A stretch of DNA of 64,000 bases from JACKFE01 sp050248735 (GCA_050248735.1 JBFWRU010000014.1:31423-95422); one strand, 5' to 3'; counted from the first letter of the stretch, positions 16,941 through 25,875 are shown. The notes: generated by a model from the sequence alone, not told the origin. A program made the numbers and translations.

Positions 16941-18995
16941 ATGGAATACCGAGATGTTGACATGGATGGGTTAACCGGCCTCAATCAATATAAAGCCCTG
17001 CTTGAAGTCTCCGAGTCGATTGTCACCCATCGCGATCTGACCGACCTTCTTCGTGACCTGGCTCAACAACTTCCTCGCATTGTGCCGTTTAACATTGTCG
17101 GCTTGGTTTTATACATTCCGGAACGGCATCTCATGCAGGATCATGTGATCCAGAGCAATGTTCCTTCCGATATCCAGGGGGGGAAAACGTTTTCGGTGGA
17201 TGCCCATCCGGCGGGAATGGTTTGGCAAACTCAACAACCTTTGATTATTCCGGACCTCAAGCAGGAGTCACGCTTTCCCGAATCGAGTGCGCTGATGAAG
17301 GAGGACGGCATTCAATCCCTGTGTGTGGTACCCCTGACGACGGCGTTGCGCCGGTTGGGAGCCCTGGTCTTCGCCAGTCAAAAGGTGGGCATGTATGACA
17401 ACCTGGGTTTGGAATTTTTCCAACAGGCTGCCAGGCTCATTGCGGTGGGGGTGGACAATGTGATCCATCAATGCGAGCTGACCCATGAGCGGGACCGCTT
17501 GAAGCTTCTTCTGGACGTGAATAATACGGTGGTTTCGACCCTGGATCTTCGAACGCTGATTGAAAAAATCAGCGAGTGTCTTAGAAAGAGTTTGAAGCAC
17601 GACTATACCAGCCTCGTTTTGTACGACCCGAAATCCGAGCGGATGCGTACACATATTCTGGATTTTCCCGGCGGGAAGGGGTTTATCCAGGAAGGCCTTG
17701 AAACCGAAATGGATGATACCCCGGCGGGCAAGGCCTATCGCGCCGGCAAACCCGTTGTGGCTAATCTGACCCAATTACAGGAGTATCAATCGGATTTTAT
17801 TCGCCTGTTGCGTCAGGAAGGTATTCATTCCGTGTGTGCGGTCCCGCTGTCTTCTCCTCAACGGTTATTGGGAACTTTAAATGTGGGCAGCCGGCAGGAA
17901 CAGGGATTTCCGAATGATGAAGTGGCTCTGATTTCCCAAGTGGCCAATCAAATCGCGTTGGCCGTTGATAATGCCCTGTCCTTCAAGAAGATAACCGACT
18001 TAAAAGATCGTCTTACCGAAGAAAAACTGTATTTGGAAGAGGAAATTCGAACAGACCAACATGTGAAAGATATTCTGGGGGAAAGTCCGGCCCTCAATGA
18101 GGTATTGGGTCAGTTGAAAATTGTGGCTCCAACCGACTCAACCGTGCTTATCCAGGGTGAGACGGGCACAGGGAAGGAGTTGATGGCCCGGGCACTCCAC
18201 GATCTCAGTGGCCGGAAGGGTCATACCTTTGTGAAATTGAATTGCGCCGCAATTCCTACAGGTCTACTGGAAAGTGAGTTATTCGGTCATGAACGAGGAG
18301 CATTCACTGGAGCTATTGCCCAAAAAGTGGGCAGATTTGAGTTGGCCAATCACGGGACCATTTTTCTGGATGAAATCGGTGAAATCCCGCTGGAGCTTCA
18401 ATCAAAATTGTTGAGGGTTCTGCAGGAGAAGGAGTTTGAACGTCTTGGAAGTACCCGTACCATCCGGGTGGATGTTCGTCTGGTGGCGGCCACCAACCGG
18501 GATTTGCTTAAGATGGTGGAAGCCAATCAATTTCGCGGCGATTTGTATTACCGATTGAATGTGTTTCCCATTACGGTCCCTCCGTTGCGGGAACGGGCGG
18601 AAGATATTCCCCTGCTTGTGCGATACTTTGCCCAACAATATGCCAGGAAAATGAATAAAACGATCGAAACCATTCCCAAGAATACGATGGATGTTTTGTG
18701 CCAATATCCCTGGCCTGGTAATGTCCGGGAACTTGAAAATCTGGTTGAACGGTCCGTCATTCTTTCTCAGGGAACCCAATTGACCGTACCGCTGGCCGAA
18801 CTCCAAATGAGAGTGAAACAGGGGGGTATCCCCGGTAAGACCCTTGAGGCCAATGAGCGTGAGCATATCCTCAAGATTCTTGGAGAGACCAACTGGGTGA
18901 TTAGTGGAGCTCAGGGGGCGGCGGCCAGGCTTGGGATGAAACGGACGACCCTGCAATCTAAGATGAAAAAACTCAGGATTCTCCGCCCCGAGTAG
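16941..18995 (+). CDS. Sigma-54-dependent transcriptional activator with two GAF domains (FhlA-type)
   Basis: A 684-residue enhancer-binding protein. Residues about 20-180 and 190-350 form two GAF sensor domains. A linker helix leads to the AAA+ domain: Walker A GETGTGKE near 407, ELFGHERGAFTGA (the sigma-54 contact loop) near 450, Walker B IFLDEIGEIPLELQSKLLRVL, sensor VRLVAATNRDL and YRLNVFPITVPPLRER. A Fis-type helix-turn-helix ends the protein (GAQGAAARLGMKRTTLQSKMKKL). GGAG before the ATG supports the start. It stands between two terminated units with no partner histidine kinase, so it should sense a small molecule or redox state directly. The two sigma-54-type promoters at 23.7 and 31.7 kb, each with a similar palindrome, are candidate targets (inference). 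Confidence 0.92.
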   Translation: MEYRDVDMDGLTGLNQYKALLEVSESIVTHRDLTDLLRDLAQQLPRIVPFNIVGLVLYIPERHLMQDHVIQSNVPSDIQGGKTFSVDAHPAGMVWQTQQPLIIPDLKQESRFPESSALMKEDGIQSLCVVPLTTALRRLGALVFASQKVGMYDNLGLEFFQQAARLIAVGVDNVIHQCELTHERDRLKLLLDVNNTVVSTLDLRTLIEKISECLRKSLKHDYTSLVLYDPKSERMRTHILDFPGGKGFIQEGLETEMDDTPAGKAYRAGKPVVANLTQLQEYQSDFIRLLRQEGIHSVCAVPLSSPQRLLGTLNVGSRQEQGFPNDEVALISQVANQIALAVDNALSFKKITDLKDRLTEEKLYLEEEIRTDQHVKDILGESPALNEVLGQLKIVAPTDSTVLIQGETGTGKELMARALHDLSGRKGHTFVKLNCAAIPTGLLESELFGHERGAFTGAIAQKVGRFELANHGTIFLDEIGEIPLELQSKLLRVLQEKEFERLGSTRTIRVDVRLVAATNRDLLKMVEANQFRGDLYYRLNVFPITVPPLRERAEDIPLLVRYFAQQYARKMNKTIETIPKNTMDVLCQYPWPGNVRELENLVERSVILSQGTQLTVPLAELQMRVKQGGIPGKTLEANEREHILKILGETNWVISGAQGAAARLGMKRTTLQSKMKKLRILRPE

Positions 18996-19214
18996 TGCCG
19001 AAAAACCGGCCCCTGCCGAGACGTCGGCAGCCGCTGTCGGCAGTGTGTGTTCTTCCCGTACTTCCCCCGACAAAAAACTCCTTTCTATGATGAGGTTAGT
19101 CAGCCTGCGCCCGCAGTTTTTGATTGGGTATCTGTCTTGCTTTGGCAGATACAAGTGAAAAAGGTCGTGCTTTGGAAGGATTCAGAAGAACACGCCATCT
19201 GAAAGGAAGGGGCG

Positions 19215-19895
19215 ATGATCAAAACAGGACTCTTCAGCCTTGTCATATTTGTGATGATCGGTAGTCTTGTGGACTTTGCCGAATCGGGTCATTCAAGTGC
19301 TCAAAATGATCATTCATTACTTGACGCCGTTCATCGAAATGATGTGCCGGCTATCCAACGTTTATTGAAAAAGGGTGTCGCCGTGGATTCCCAGGATTCC
19401 CTGGGGCGTACGCCATTACTGATGGCCGTCGACAAGAACTATGTTGAAGCAGGAAGATTACTGATTGAAGCTGGGGCAAATGTGAATGTGCAGGATCATC
19501 AACAGGATAGTCCCTTCCTCCTGGCAGGAGCCCGAGGAAACCTGGAACTCTTAACGTCGACGTTGAAGGCCAATCCCGATTTTAGCCTGTACAACCGGTT
19601 TGGAGGAACGGCGTTAATTCCGGCAGCGGAACGAGGTCATGTGGAGGTCGTCAAGGTACTTCTCGGCACAGATGTGGATGTGAATCATGTGAACCGGCTA
19701 GGATGGACGGCTTTGTTAGAGGCCATTATTCTCGGTCAGGGGGGAGTTAACCACCAGGAGATCGTCAAAGCACTGATTGCGGCGGGAGCCAACGTCAATC
19801 TGGCCGATGGAGACGGGGTGACCCCTCTTCAGCATGCAAGGAAAAAAGGATTCAAAGAAATTGTGGCCCTGCTTGAGGCGGCCGGGGCTCGGTAA
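19215..19895 (+). CDS. Secreted ankyrin-repeat protein
   Basis: A 226-residue protein with a signal peptide (MIKTGLFSLVIFVMIGSLVDFAES) and about five ankyrin repeats filling the rest, for example DSLGRTPLLMAVDKNYVEAGRLLIEAGANVN, FGGTALIPAAERGHVEVVKVLLGTDVDVN and DGVTPLQHARKKGFKEIVALLEAAGA. Ankyrin repeats bind partner proteins; exported versions in bacteria sometimes support catalase or other stress enzymes. GGAAGGGG precedes the ATG. The next gene (a GlcG/HbpS-like secreted protein) follows after about 100 bases on the same strand and may share its transcript. No specific partner can be named. Confidence 0.85.
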   Translation: MIKTGLFSLVIFVMIGSLVDFAESGHSSAQNDHSLLDAVHRNDVPAIQRLLKKGVAVDSQDSLGRTPLLMAVDKNYVEAGRLLIEAGANVNVQDHQQDSPFLLAGARGNLELLTSTLKANPDFSLYNRFGGTALIPAAERGHVEVVKVLLGTDVDVNHVNRLGWTALLEAIILGQGGVNHQEIVKALIAAGANVNLADGDGVTPLQHARKKGFKEIVALLEAAGAR

Positions 19896-19997
19896 ATCCC
19901 GACTGTTTTTCAAGTGCACACGGTTTAAGGCAAAAGAGGACAAAGACGGATGGATGACACAGAGAAAAATTACTATTTGTTAATCAAGGAGGTAATC

Positions 19998-20549
19998 ATG
20001 CAGGAGAACAAAGGAATGCTTTCAAGCCGGAAATCCAAAAGACTGAGATTGATCCTATTCGCCGTCAGCCTTTTAGGTTTTTCTTATGGGAATGTGATGG
20101 CAGCCGAATTGCCTCGTGAAGCGGTACTCCCCGTGGGTCTTGCCGTGAAAGCTGCGCAAGCGGGGATAGAAAAGTGTACCGTCGATGGGTATCGAGTCAG
20201 TGTGGCCGTGGTGGATCGGGCGGGTGTTTTACGGGCTTTGATTCGAGAAGATGGCGCTGGTCCACATACGGTGGATAGTAGTCGGAAAAAGGCCTATACC
20301 GCGGCAAGTTTGAAAAGGCCTACGGGAGAGTTGGCTGAATTGGCGACCAAGATGCCGGTGGTACAAGGGTTACGGGATATGAATGAGAACATTCTCATCC
20401 TGGGGGGCGGACTTCCCATTGAAATAGGTGGTGAAGTGGTGGGAGGAATCGGTGTTGGCGGGGCTCCAGGTGGCCATTTGGATGCGGCTTGCGCCCAAGC
20501 CGGCCTGGAGAGTATTGGAGCCTCGCAAAAAGTTCCTCAAAAAGATTGA
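19998..20549 (+). CDS. Secreted GlcG/HbpS-family haem-binding-like protein
   Basis: A 183-residue exported protein of the GlcG/HbpS family (DUF336). The family core is clear: AVKAAQAGIEKCTVDGYRVSVAVVDRAGVLRALIREDGAGPHTVDSSRKKAYTAASLK, then the glycine-rich loop GGGLPIEIGGEVVGGIGVGGAPGG and DAACAQAGL at the end. HbpS binds haem and senses redox stress in Streptomyces; most members are poorly known. An unusually basic N-terminal stretch precedes the signal hydrophobic core (LILFAVSLLGFSYGNVMA). Start chosen at 19998, 5 bases after AAGGAGG, rather than the longer upstream frame. A stem-loop follows the stop codon. Confidence 0.85.
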   Translation: MQENKGMLSSRKSKRLRLILFAVSLLGFSYGNVMAAELPREAVLPVGLAVKAAQAGIEKCTVDGYRVSVAVVDRAGVLRALIREDGAGPHTVDSSRKKAYTAASLKRPTGELAELATKMPVVQGLRDMNENILILGGGLPIEIGGEVVGGIGVGGAPGGHLDAACAQAGLESIGASQKVPQKD

Positions 20550-20571
20550 GGTGGACAAATAGCCCGTACTT

Positions 20572-20607
20572 ACCCGCAGATTTTTCCCCAAGGGAAATTC
20601 TGCGGGT
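20572..20607 (+). terminator. Probable terminator hairpin
   Basis: ACCCGCAGA and TCTGCGGGT pair around an inner TTTCCC/GGGAAA arm. There is no strong U-run, so termination strength is uncertain. Confidence 0.55.
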
Positions 20608-21038
20608 ATGCGTGGCGTGGATGATGAATGTCCGAGGCTGGTATCTTCCTTCGGCTTCTTTTTGCCAGGGTTCCATTAAATGGTAAAAATCCCCTCATAA
20701 CATTCTTCCACCTTTTTCATTCTCATTGACAACCTCCCTTTCTTGAGATTGTTGATCCTCGCATTTGTGTGTTCCGATCTATTTTGCGTTTTCCTGGTGT
20801 AAGCCTTGACCACAGTCAGACGAAATGCCCATCGGTGGGGGAAGAATTGTCCACTTCTCCATGCCAGGCGGCATCTTTAAGATAAGGGGGTGCATTCGGG
20901 TTATCTTTGATCGATCCAGTGTCGACATGTTCGTGCAGATTATCTTCAGCGAAGAGGTGAGGGAAGTATAGAAAATGGTGTCCGTGGCAGGAAGTGGTCT
21001 AGGCTGGAAATTCCCGACAAACACAGGAGACCGGATAT
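20608..21038. other. Non-coding stretch
   Basis: No gene is supported in these 430 bases. They precede the HAD phosphatase gene, whose AGGAG ribosome binding site lies near 21026. Confidence 0.4.
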
Positions 21039-21707
21039 ATGCTCCGTATGGTGATATTAGACATCGATGGAACGTTAATGGACACGAATTATCTCCATGT
21101 TGAGGCCTGGGCTCGTGCCTTACAGGCCGTGAATTACCGGATCCCCCGGTCGACCATTCATCGACAGATTGGCAAAGGTGGGGATCTCATGCTTGAGGAC
21201 CTGGGGATCGATAAGGATGTGTCTGCTCAGGCCAATGATCTGCATAGTGAGTTTTATGCGCAGACCCAGCACCATGGGTATCCATTACCCGGAGCAAAAG
21301 AATTAATCCGGAGAATTCATTCAAACTGCATCGCCGTCTGGCTCGCCACGAGTGCAAAATCTGAGGAGTTGGATCACCATATCCAGGCCCTGGACGCGAA
21401 AGATAAATTTGCCGGGATTGTGTCATCTGAAGATGTCAATGAAGCGAAGCCCGCACCCGATGTGTTTCAGGAAACTCTGCGTCGATCCGGCATTGCTCCG
21501 GAGGACAGCATTGTCGTGGGTGATACCATTTGGGACATTCAAGCGGCCCAGAGTTGTGGACTTCAAACGATTGCGGTGTTGACGGGAGGGGCCTTTAGCC
21601 GCCAGGAATTCCGTGAGGCTGGAGCCGTGGCTGTCCATGTCGATTGCATCGATCTGCTCGGCTCCGGATTCCCGGCATCCTTTGATTTCGTATGTGAGGA
21701 AGGATAA
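21039..21707 (+). CDS. HAD-superfamily phosphatase (phosphoglycolate phosphatase / phosphoglucomutase-like)
   Basis: A 222-residue cytosolic HAD hydrolase. Motif I is LDIDGTLMDT with nucleophile D8 and general acid D10; motif II is VWLATSAKS; motif III lysine lies in NEAKPAPDVF; motif IV is VVGDTIWDIQAA. An alpha-helical C1 cap (residues about 17-85) matches the Gph/beta-PGM group, which acts on small phosphorylated sugars or phosphoglycolate. Substrate cannot be assigned. An AGGAG lies about 10 bases before the ATG. The next gene is on the opposite strand, 15 bases after the stop. Confidence 0.87.
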   Translation: MLRMVILDIDGTLMDTNYLHVEAWARALQAVNYRIPRSTIHRQIGKGGDLMLEDLGIDKDVSAQANDLHSEFYAQTQHHGYPLPGAKELIRRIHSNCIAVWLATSAKSEELDHHIQALDAKDKFAGIVSSEDVNEAKPAPDVFQETLRRSGIAPEDSIVVGDTIWDIQAAQSCGLQTIAVLTGGAFSRQEFREAGAVAVHVDCIDLLGSGFPASFDFVCEEG

Positions 21708-21722
21708 GAGTAAAGCGACCGG

Positions 21723-21968
21723 TCAACGACGGGTGATGATTCGATAGATCCAGAGAAACAGGATAGCCCCGATGACGGCCATCACAAATCCAACAGGATC
21801 GTCCTGGCGATCCAGGCCTAACATCCGGCCCAACATGCCGCCGAAGAGCGATCCAATCATCCCAATGGCGACGGTTGCCCAAAATCCGCCGGGGTCTTTC
21901 CCCGGCATGATCAGCTTCCCCACTATTCCTACGATTAACCCAAAAACAATCCACGCAACAACAGTCAT
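21723..21968 (-). CDS. GlsB/YeaQ/YmgE-family stress membrane protein
   Basis: An 81-residue membrane protein with three hydrophobic segments (VVAWIVFGLIVGIVGKLIM, FWATVAIGMIGSLFGGMLGRML, GFVMAVIGAILFLWIYRII), the glycine-rich layout typical of transglycosylase-associated / GlsB proteins (Pfam Transgly_assoc). They accumulate in stress or stationary phase; the molecular role is unclear. The ATG at 21968 is preferred because AGGAG lies 8 bases upstream; the GTG at 21977 would overlap that site. It follows the AI-2E-family gene by about a dozen bases and is probably co-transcribed with it. Confidence 0.85.
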   Translation of the reverse strand: MTVVAWIVFGLIVGIVGKLIMPGKDPGGFWATVAIGMIGSLFGGMLGRMLGLDRQDDPVGFVMAVIGAILFLWIYRIITRR

Positions 21969-21979
21969 TCCGACCACTC

Positions 21980-23092
21980 CTATGTGATGCCCGGCTCCCC
22001 TGGTGTTCCCGTCGCGGGTTTGACTAACAGGCCGCTTCCCGCCTGATAGTTGTCACGATAGATCTGAAATACCGCCACGGCGATCCCGAGCAGGATCGGC
22101 CCAAGAAACAACCCGATAAATCCGAAATAGGCGAGCCCCCCCAAGGTAGCGAAAAAGAGAAACAGAACCGGTAAATCGGCTTCCGTTCCGACCAGCAGAG
22201 GTTGAAGGAAATTATCCATCAGCCCGACTAATCCGACTCCCACAACGATCATGACCACCCCTTTCCAAAGCGGAGCGGTCAAAAAGAGATACACCGCCAC
22301 CGGCCCCCAGACCAGGGCCGTCCCGCCGATCGGCAGGAGAGAAAATAATGCGCTTATGGCACCGAGAAAGACGGGGAATGGAACGCCCAGCGCCCCATAG
22401 GCAAGACCTGCCACAAATCCCTGGGCCAGAGCGGTGAACAGCGTGCCTCGAACGACGGCCACCACGACATGGTCAAGTCGCGCAAAAATCAGGGCTTTGT
22501 AACTCTCTTCGATAGGAAGAGCCTCGTAGAATGCGCGATAGAGCCGATGTCCATCCCGAAAGAAAAAAAACAGGGTAAAGAGGATGAGAAAAAAGTCCGT
22601 CACCAGAGAAATGGTGTTTTTGGCTAAGCCTCCAAAGCTGCTCAACACAACCCCGCTCACGGCTTTACTGCCTTCAATAAGGGAGTCCTGGAGATCGCCA
22701 TAGGCCAGAATGAATCGTCCCAGCAGCGGTTGGGAAAGATGGCCGATGAACGGTAAACGGCCAACCTGTTCAGGCAGACGGTGGAGGCCGTCAGACTCCA
22801 CCCACGCGGCGGCATCCTGGTAAGCATGCATCGTTTCCGTAAAAACCAGAAACAGCAGATAGGCAAAGGGTAATACGACCACCAACATCACGCCCAAGGT
22901 GCTGAGTGCTGCAGAGATTGTGGTCCGCCCACGAAGGGTTTGTGTCAGGCGCTCATACCCAGGATAGAAGAGCCGTACCAAAATCAGAGCCCATAAAATC
23001 GGAGTAAAAAATGGCGCAAAGATCAGGGCCAATTGGTACAACAATAGGCAACAGAGAATCAAAAACGTGACTGAAAGAATTTGGGGTGACAT
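21980..23092 (-). CDS. AI-2E family transporter (PerM-like permease)
   Basis: A 370-residue inner-membrane protein with about eight transmembrane segments. The N-terminal pair (LSVTFLILCCLLLYQLALIFAPFFTPILWALILV), the soluble loop at about 95-150, and the conserved C-terminal block (LLPIGGTALVWGPVAVYLF, DNFLQPLLVGT, LPVLFLFFATLGGLAYFGFIGLFLGPILL) match the AI-2E/PerM family. Members export autoinducer-2 or act as sodium/proton-driven transporters; substrate here is unknown. The gene heads a short leftward operon with the GlsB-like gene. No strong ribosome binding site is seen before the ATG. Confidence 0.88.
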   Translation of the reverse strand: MSPQILSVTFLILCCLLLYQLALIFAPFFTPILWALILVRLFYPGYERLTQTLRGRTTISAALSTLGVMLVVVLPFAYLLFLVFTETMHAYQDAAAWVESDGLHRLPEQVGRLPFIGHLSQPLLGRFILAYGDLQDSLIEGSKAVSGVVLSSFGGLAKNTISLVTDFFLILFTLFFFFRDGHRLYRAFYEALPIEESYKALIFARLDHVVVAVVRGTLFTALAQGFVAGLAYGALGVPFPVFLGAISALFSLLPIGGTALVWGPVAVYLFLTAPLWKGVVMIVVGVGLVGLMDNFLQPLLVGTEADLPVLFLFFATLGGLAYFGFIGLFLGPILLGIAVAVFQIYRDNYQAGSGLLVKPATGTPGEPGIT

Positions 23093-23581
23093 GTAAATGG
23101 ATGTGGTCAGCCTAATAAATGATGACTGAAAATCACCGAGGCGGTTGGCGAAGGTGGAAGAACAATTGTTGACTTCTGTTCACCGAAGATGAGGCCACCA
23201 TTCGGTTGTTAGCCTCTGGGATTGTGTATGTGTAAGGAGGTCATCGGAGTGACTTCCTGGACAAATGTTTTTAATTTTTCAGGTAATGTTCACTGTAGAT
23301 GACCATGAAGAAACTTTAAAATATACAAAAGGTCTCAGCGATCGTGACTAATGTCTTATTCGCGTGTGCCAAGCTCCTTTTCTTCATTTATCCACATTAA
23401 AATATTCATACACGTATCCTCATCTCGTTATGAGTAAAATGCATCTCCAGAATTCAAATGATTGGAGTCTGGGCCATGGGTTTCGCAGCATCTCTTTTTT
23501 CATGAGGGATCAAAGCGGGGAGAGGAAAATTTGATGGTAGGAGATAGGAATGAGGGAATATGAAATCTCCGTGATGACTAT
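23093..23581. other. Divergent intergenic region
   Basis: No gene is supported. It separates the leftward AI-2E operon from the sigma-54-type regulatory region that begins at 23582. An AAGGAGG at about 23234-23240 precedes only a very short GTG frame that I do not accept as a gene. Confidence 0.4.
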
Positions 23582-23605
23582 TCGGCATCTGCCGATATTT
23601 CGGCA
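23582..23605. promoter_or_regulatory. Putative activator binding site (palindrome) upstream of the detoxification operon
   Basis: TGCCGATATTTCGGCA at 23590-23605 is a near-perfect dyad of TGCCGA and TCGGCA half-sites; another TCGGCA lies at 23582-23587. A 17-base stretch differs at one position from the site at 31564-31580. The dyad centre is about 114 bp upstream of the GG of a sigma-54-type promoter, a usual place for an enhancer-binding protein. Confidence 0.65.
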
Positions 23606-23710
23606 AAGTTTCCAATCCATTTCACAGACAAGCTCTCCTTGGATGGAAGAAACATTCCCATTTCGTCGAAATAACGGAGGGTTGGGAAAAAATTGAAGTA
23701 TGCGGCTAAA

Positions 23711-23726
23711 AGGAATGATTATTGCG
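23711..23726 (+). promoter_or_regulatory. Candidate sigma-54 promoter
   Basis: AGGAATGATTATTGCG keeps the GG-N10-GC geometry and the TTGC element of the TGGCAC-N5-TTGCW consensus, but departs at the first, fourth and sixth positions. It lies 89 bases before the VOC gene. Support comes mainly from its position relative to the palindrome and from the better match at 31677. Confidence 0.5.
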
Positions 23727-23814
23727 AAAACTCACATGTTAGAGAAACTTTGGAGATTCCTGATTCAATGAGTTTCGAGAAGACAGTCGTCACTATTCTG
23801 GAAGGGGTATAGTT

Positions 23815-24261
23815 ATGAAGGCACAATATCTAGGACATGTGGTGTTTTATGTCAAAAACCTTTCTCAGTCTTTGGCTTTCTACCGCGATGTGGTGGGATT
23901 TCAGGAAGTCGGACGGATTTTTAGCGGAAAAGCCGCGGCTCTCACTTCCGGCCGGACTCATCACGAACTTCTATTAATTGAAGTTGGCGATGTTCCAGGA
24001 CCGTCTTCAGGAAGGCGGCGTGGTCTTTATCACATCGGTATTAAAGTCGGAGATAGTCTTGGTGAACTTCGCGCGGCTAAGCAAGACCTTGAACTGGCCG
24101 GCATTGCCGTTTCGGGCATGAGTGACCATACCGTCAGTCAGAGTCTCTATCTCCATGACCCTGACGGGAATGAAGTGGAATTGTACGTGGATGATCCGGC
24201 AGTTGATTGGAAGCGCGATCCCCAAGCGGTCTTGGCTCCGATCAAACCGTTAATTTTGTAA
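23815..24261 (+). CDS. VOC-family protein, extradiol dioxygenase-like
   Basis: A 148-residue vicinal-oxygen-chelate protein with the paired beta-alpha-beta-beta-beta modules of glyoxalase/extradiol dioxygenases. The three metal ligands appear intact: H8 in GHVVFYVKNL, H73 in LYHIGIKV and E122 in DPDGNEVELYVD. The GLYHIGIKV and SLYLHDPDGNEVELY blocks resemble CatE/MhqO-type catechol 2,3-dioxygenases, which open hydroquinone or catechol rings. GGAAGGGG precedes the ATG. It is the first gene of a four-gene operon with an O-methyltransferase-like enzyme, another VOC protein and a glutathionyl-hydroquinone reductase, behind a sigma-54-type promoter. That context suggests quinone or aromatic detoxification. 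Confidence 0.83.
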   Translation: MKAQYLGHVVFYVKNLSQSLAFYRDVVGFQEVGRIFSGKAAALTSGRTHHELLLIEVGDVPGPSSGRRRGLYHIGIKVGDSLGELRAAKQDLELAGIAVSGMSDHTVSQSLYLHDPDGNEVELYVDDPAVDWKRDPQAVLAPIKPLIL

Positions 24262-24380
24262 TCAGAATATTATTGGGTGGTGATTGAGAGGGAATATTTC
24301 GAAAAAATTATGGGTGATTGAGAATCCTGAAAATCTCAATCATGAGCGTCCATGGAAAGTTTGAATACAAGGAGATTGAT

Positions 24381-25406
24381 ATGGCAACGACCCAACCAAC
24401 CGAAGGCCCTTCACCGGCATTGTTTTTTCAAACGGTCAATGGGCATATGCGGACGGCCGCACTGAAAACCGCCATTGAACTGGAATTGTTTACCGCTCTT
24501 GCTGAAGGGCATTGCACCCCCAAAGCTTTGGCCCGACGATGCGGTGGGGCCGAGCGGGGGATGCGAATGTTGGGGGATTATCTGACTGTTGGGGGTTTTC
24601 TGACTAAATCCGGGGATGAGTATCAGTTGACTTCAGATTCCCAAATATTTTTGACCAAGACCTCGGCTACCTATTTAGGGCCAACGCTGGACTTTATGTT
24701 GTCCTTTCCCCTTGTGGAGGGATTCAAGCAGCTCACCGGCGCCGTTCGGAAAGGAGGAACCGTGGTCGGCGAGAAAGGCACGTTGGCACCGGAACATCCG
24801 GATTGGGTCACCTTTGCTCGTTCAATGGTTCCGCTCATGAAGGGACCGGCATTGTGGATGGCCGACTGGGTCCAACGGGAGGCGTCGCATACCCGAAAGG
24901 TATTGGATGTGGCGGCGGGTCACGGAATATTCGGAATTGAAATCGGCAAAAAACTTCCCCAAGCCCAGATTACCGCTCAGGATTGGCCCAATGTGCTGAC
25001 TGTGGCCAGGAACAATGCCCGGGCGGCTGGAATCGCCGATCGATTTCATGAATTACCGGGAAGTGCTTTCGACGTGGAATTGGGGGAGGATTATGATCTG
25101 ATTCTGCTGACAAATTTTCTGCATCATTTTGATGTGTCCACCTGCGAAACGTTTTTGAAAAAGGTGCATAGTGCCCTCAACCCTGGTGGATATGTGATGA
25201 CCCTTGAATTTATTCCCAATGAAGACCGGATTTCTCCGGCGCCGATGGCGGAATTCTGTCTGATTATGTTAGCGACCACGCCTGCCGGCGATGCCTACAT
25301 ATTGAGTGAATATGACCGCATGTTCCGGCAGGCCGGGTTCGGGGACAGCCTCATGCAGGATATCCCTGCCTCAAATGAGCGAGTCATTATTACCAAGAAG
25401 CAATAG
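24381..25406 (+). CDS. SAM-dependent O-methyltransferase-like protein
   Basis: A 341-residue methyltransferase of the acetylserotonin/CrtF-like class. An N-terminal winged-helix dimerisation domain (ALKTAIELELFTALAEGHCTPKALARRCGGAERGMRMLGDYLTVGGFL) is followed by the Rossmann core: motif I VLDVAAGHGIFGIEIGKKLP, then AQDWPNVLTVARNNARAAGI, the DYDLILLTNFLHHF catalytic-region block and the CETFLKKVHSALNPGG motif. The start is taken at 24381, where AAGGAG lies 6 bases upstream; the open frame runs further 5'. It follows the first VOC gene by 119 bases and precedes the second VOC gene by 20. Methylation of a phenolic or hydroquinone hydroxyl would fit its neighbours; the substrate is an inference. 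Confidence 0.85.
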   Translation: MATTQPTEGPSPALFFQTVNGHMRTAALKTAIELELFTALAEGHCTPKALARRCGGAERGMRMLGDYLTVGGFLTKSGDEYQLTSDSQIFLTKTSATYLGPTLDFMLSFPLVEGFKQLTGAVRKGGTVVGEKGTLAPEHPDWVTFARSMVPLMKGPALWMADWVQREASHTRKVLDVAAGHGIFGIEIGKKLPQAQITAQDWPNVLTVARNNARAAGIADRFHELPGSAFDVELGEDYDLILLTNFLHHFDVSTCETFLKKVHSALNPGGYVMTLEFIPNEDRISPAPMAEFCLIMLATTPAGDAYILSEYDRMFRQAGFGDSLMQDIPASNERVIITKKQ

Positions 25407-25426
25407 AATAGAAAGGAGGAATCGTC

Positions 25427-25855
25427 ATGTCCGTTCAAGTCTATGGAGTCAATCATGTGGCTATTGAGGTGGATAATGCCCAGAAGGCCGTCGAGTTCTA
25501 CACTGATGTCTTCAACCTGGAGATGTTGCGAGGGGGGGAGGGAGCAGCCTGGTGCAAGCTGGGAGAACACCAATTTCTCGCGATTTTTGAAGTGGAAACC
25601 CTTCATCCGGATCGCACGAAACATTTTGGCATCATGGTTCGGGATGAAGCCCAGATTGCCGAAGTCAGGAAAAAGATCACGAAAAAATATGGACTGGACG
25701 TGCATCCTGACTTCCGGTGTGATTTTCGGGATCCCTGGGGCAACCGGATTCAAGTCGGGGACCTTCAGGATGAATCGCTGGTCTGGCTCCTGCCTTACCG
25801 GGAGGTTCAGGACATGGGGATCACATTTTCCTCACCATCCACGGTGTCTTCATAA
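25427..25855 (+). CDS. VOC-family protein
   Basis: A 142-residue vicinal-oxygen-chelate protein. The fold is visible in VNHVAIEVDNAQKAVEFYTDVFNLEML and FRDPWGNRIQVGDL. Two metal-ligand positions are histidine (H10 and H66), but the usual final glutamate is Q109, so a changed metal site, a binding role or a different activity is possible. It differs clearly from the VOC protein at 23815, so it is not a recent duplicate. AAAGGAGG precedes the ATG. It is the third gene of the detoxification operon, 20 bases from each neighbour. Confidence 0.82.
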   Translation: MSVQVYGVNHVAIEVDNAQKAVEFYTDVFNLEMLRGGEGAAWCKLGEHQFLAIFEVETLHPDRTKHFGIMVRDEAQIAEVRKKITKKYGLDVHPDFRCDFRDPWGNRIQVGDLQDESLVWLLPYREVQDMGITFSSPSTVSS

Positions 25856-25875
25856 CATGTAACCAGGAGAAAGCC

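Noticed and set aside
19013..19040. CTGCCGAGACGTCGGCAG stem after the sigma-54 activator
   Set aside because: It could be a terminator, but there is no U-run and the repeat of the arm nearby makes the pairing ambiguous; not listed as a feature.
18402..19154. 250-codon minus-strand frame
   Set aside because: It overlaps the AAA+ and HTH part of the sigma-54 activator and has no protein features of its own.
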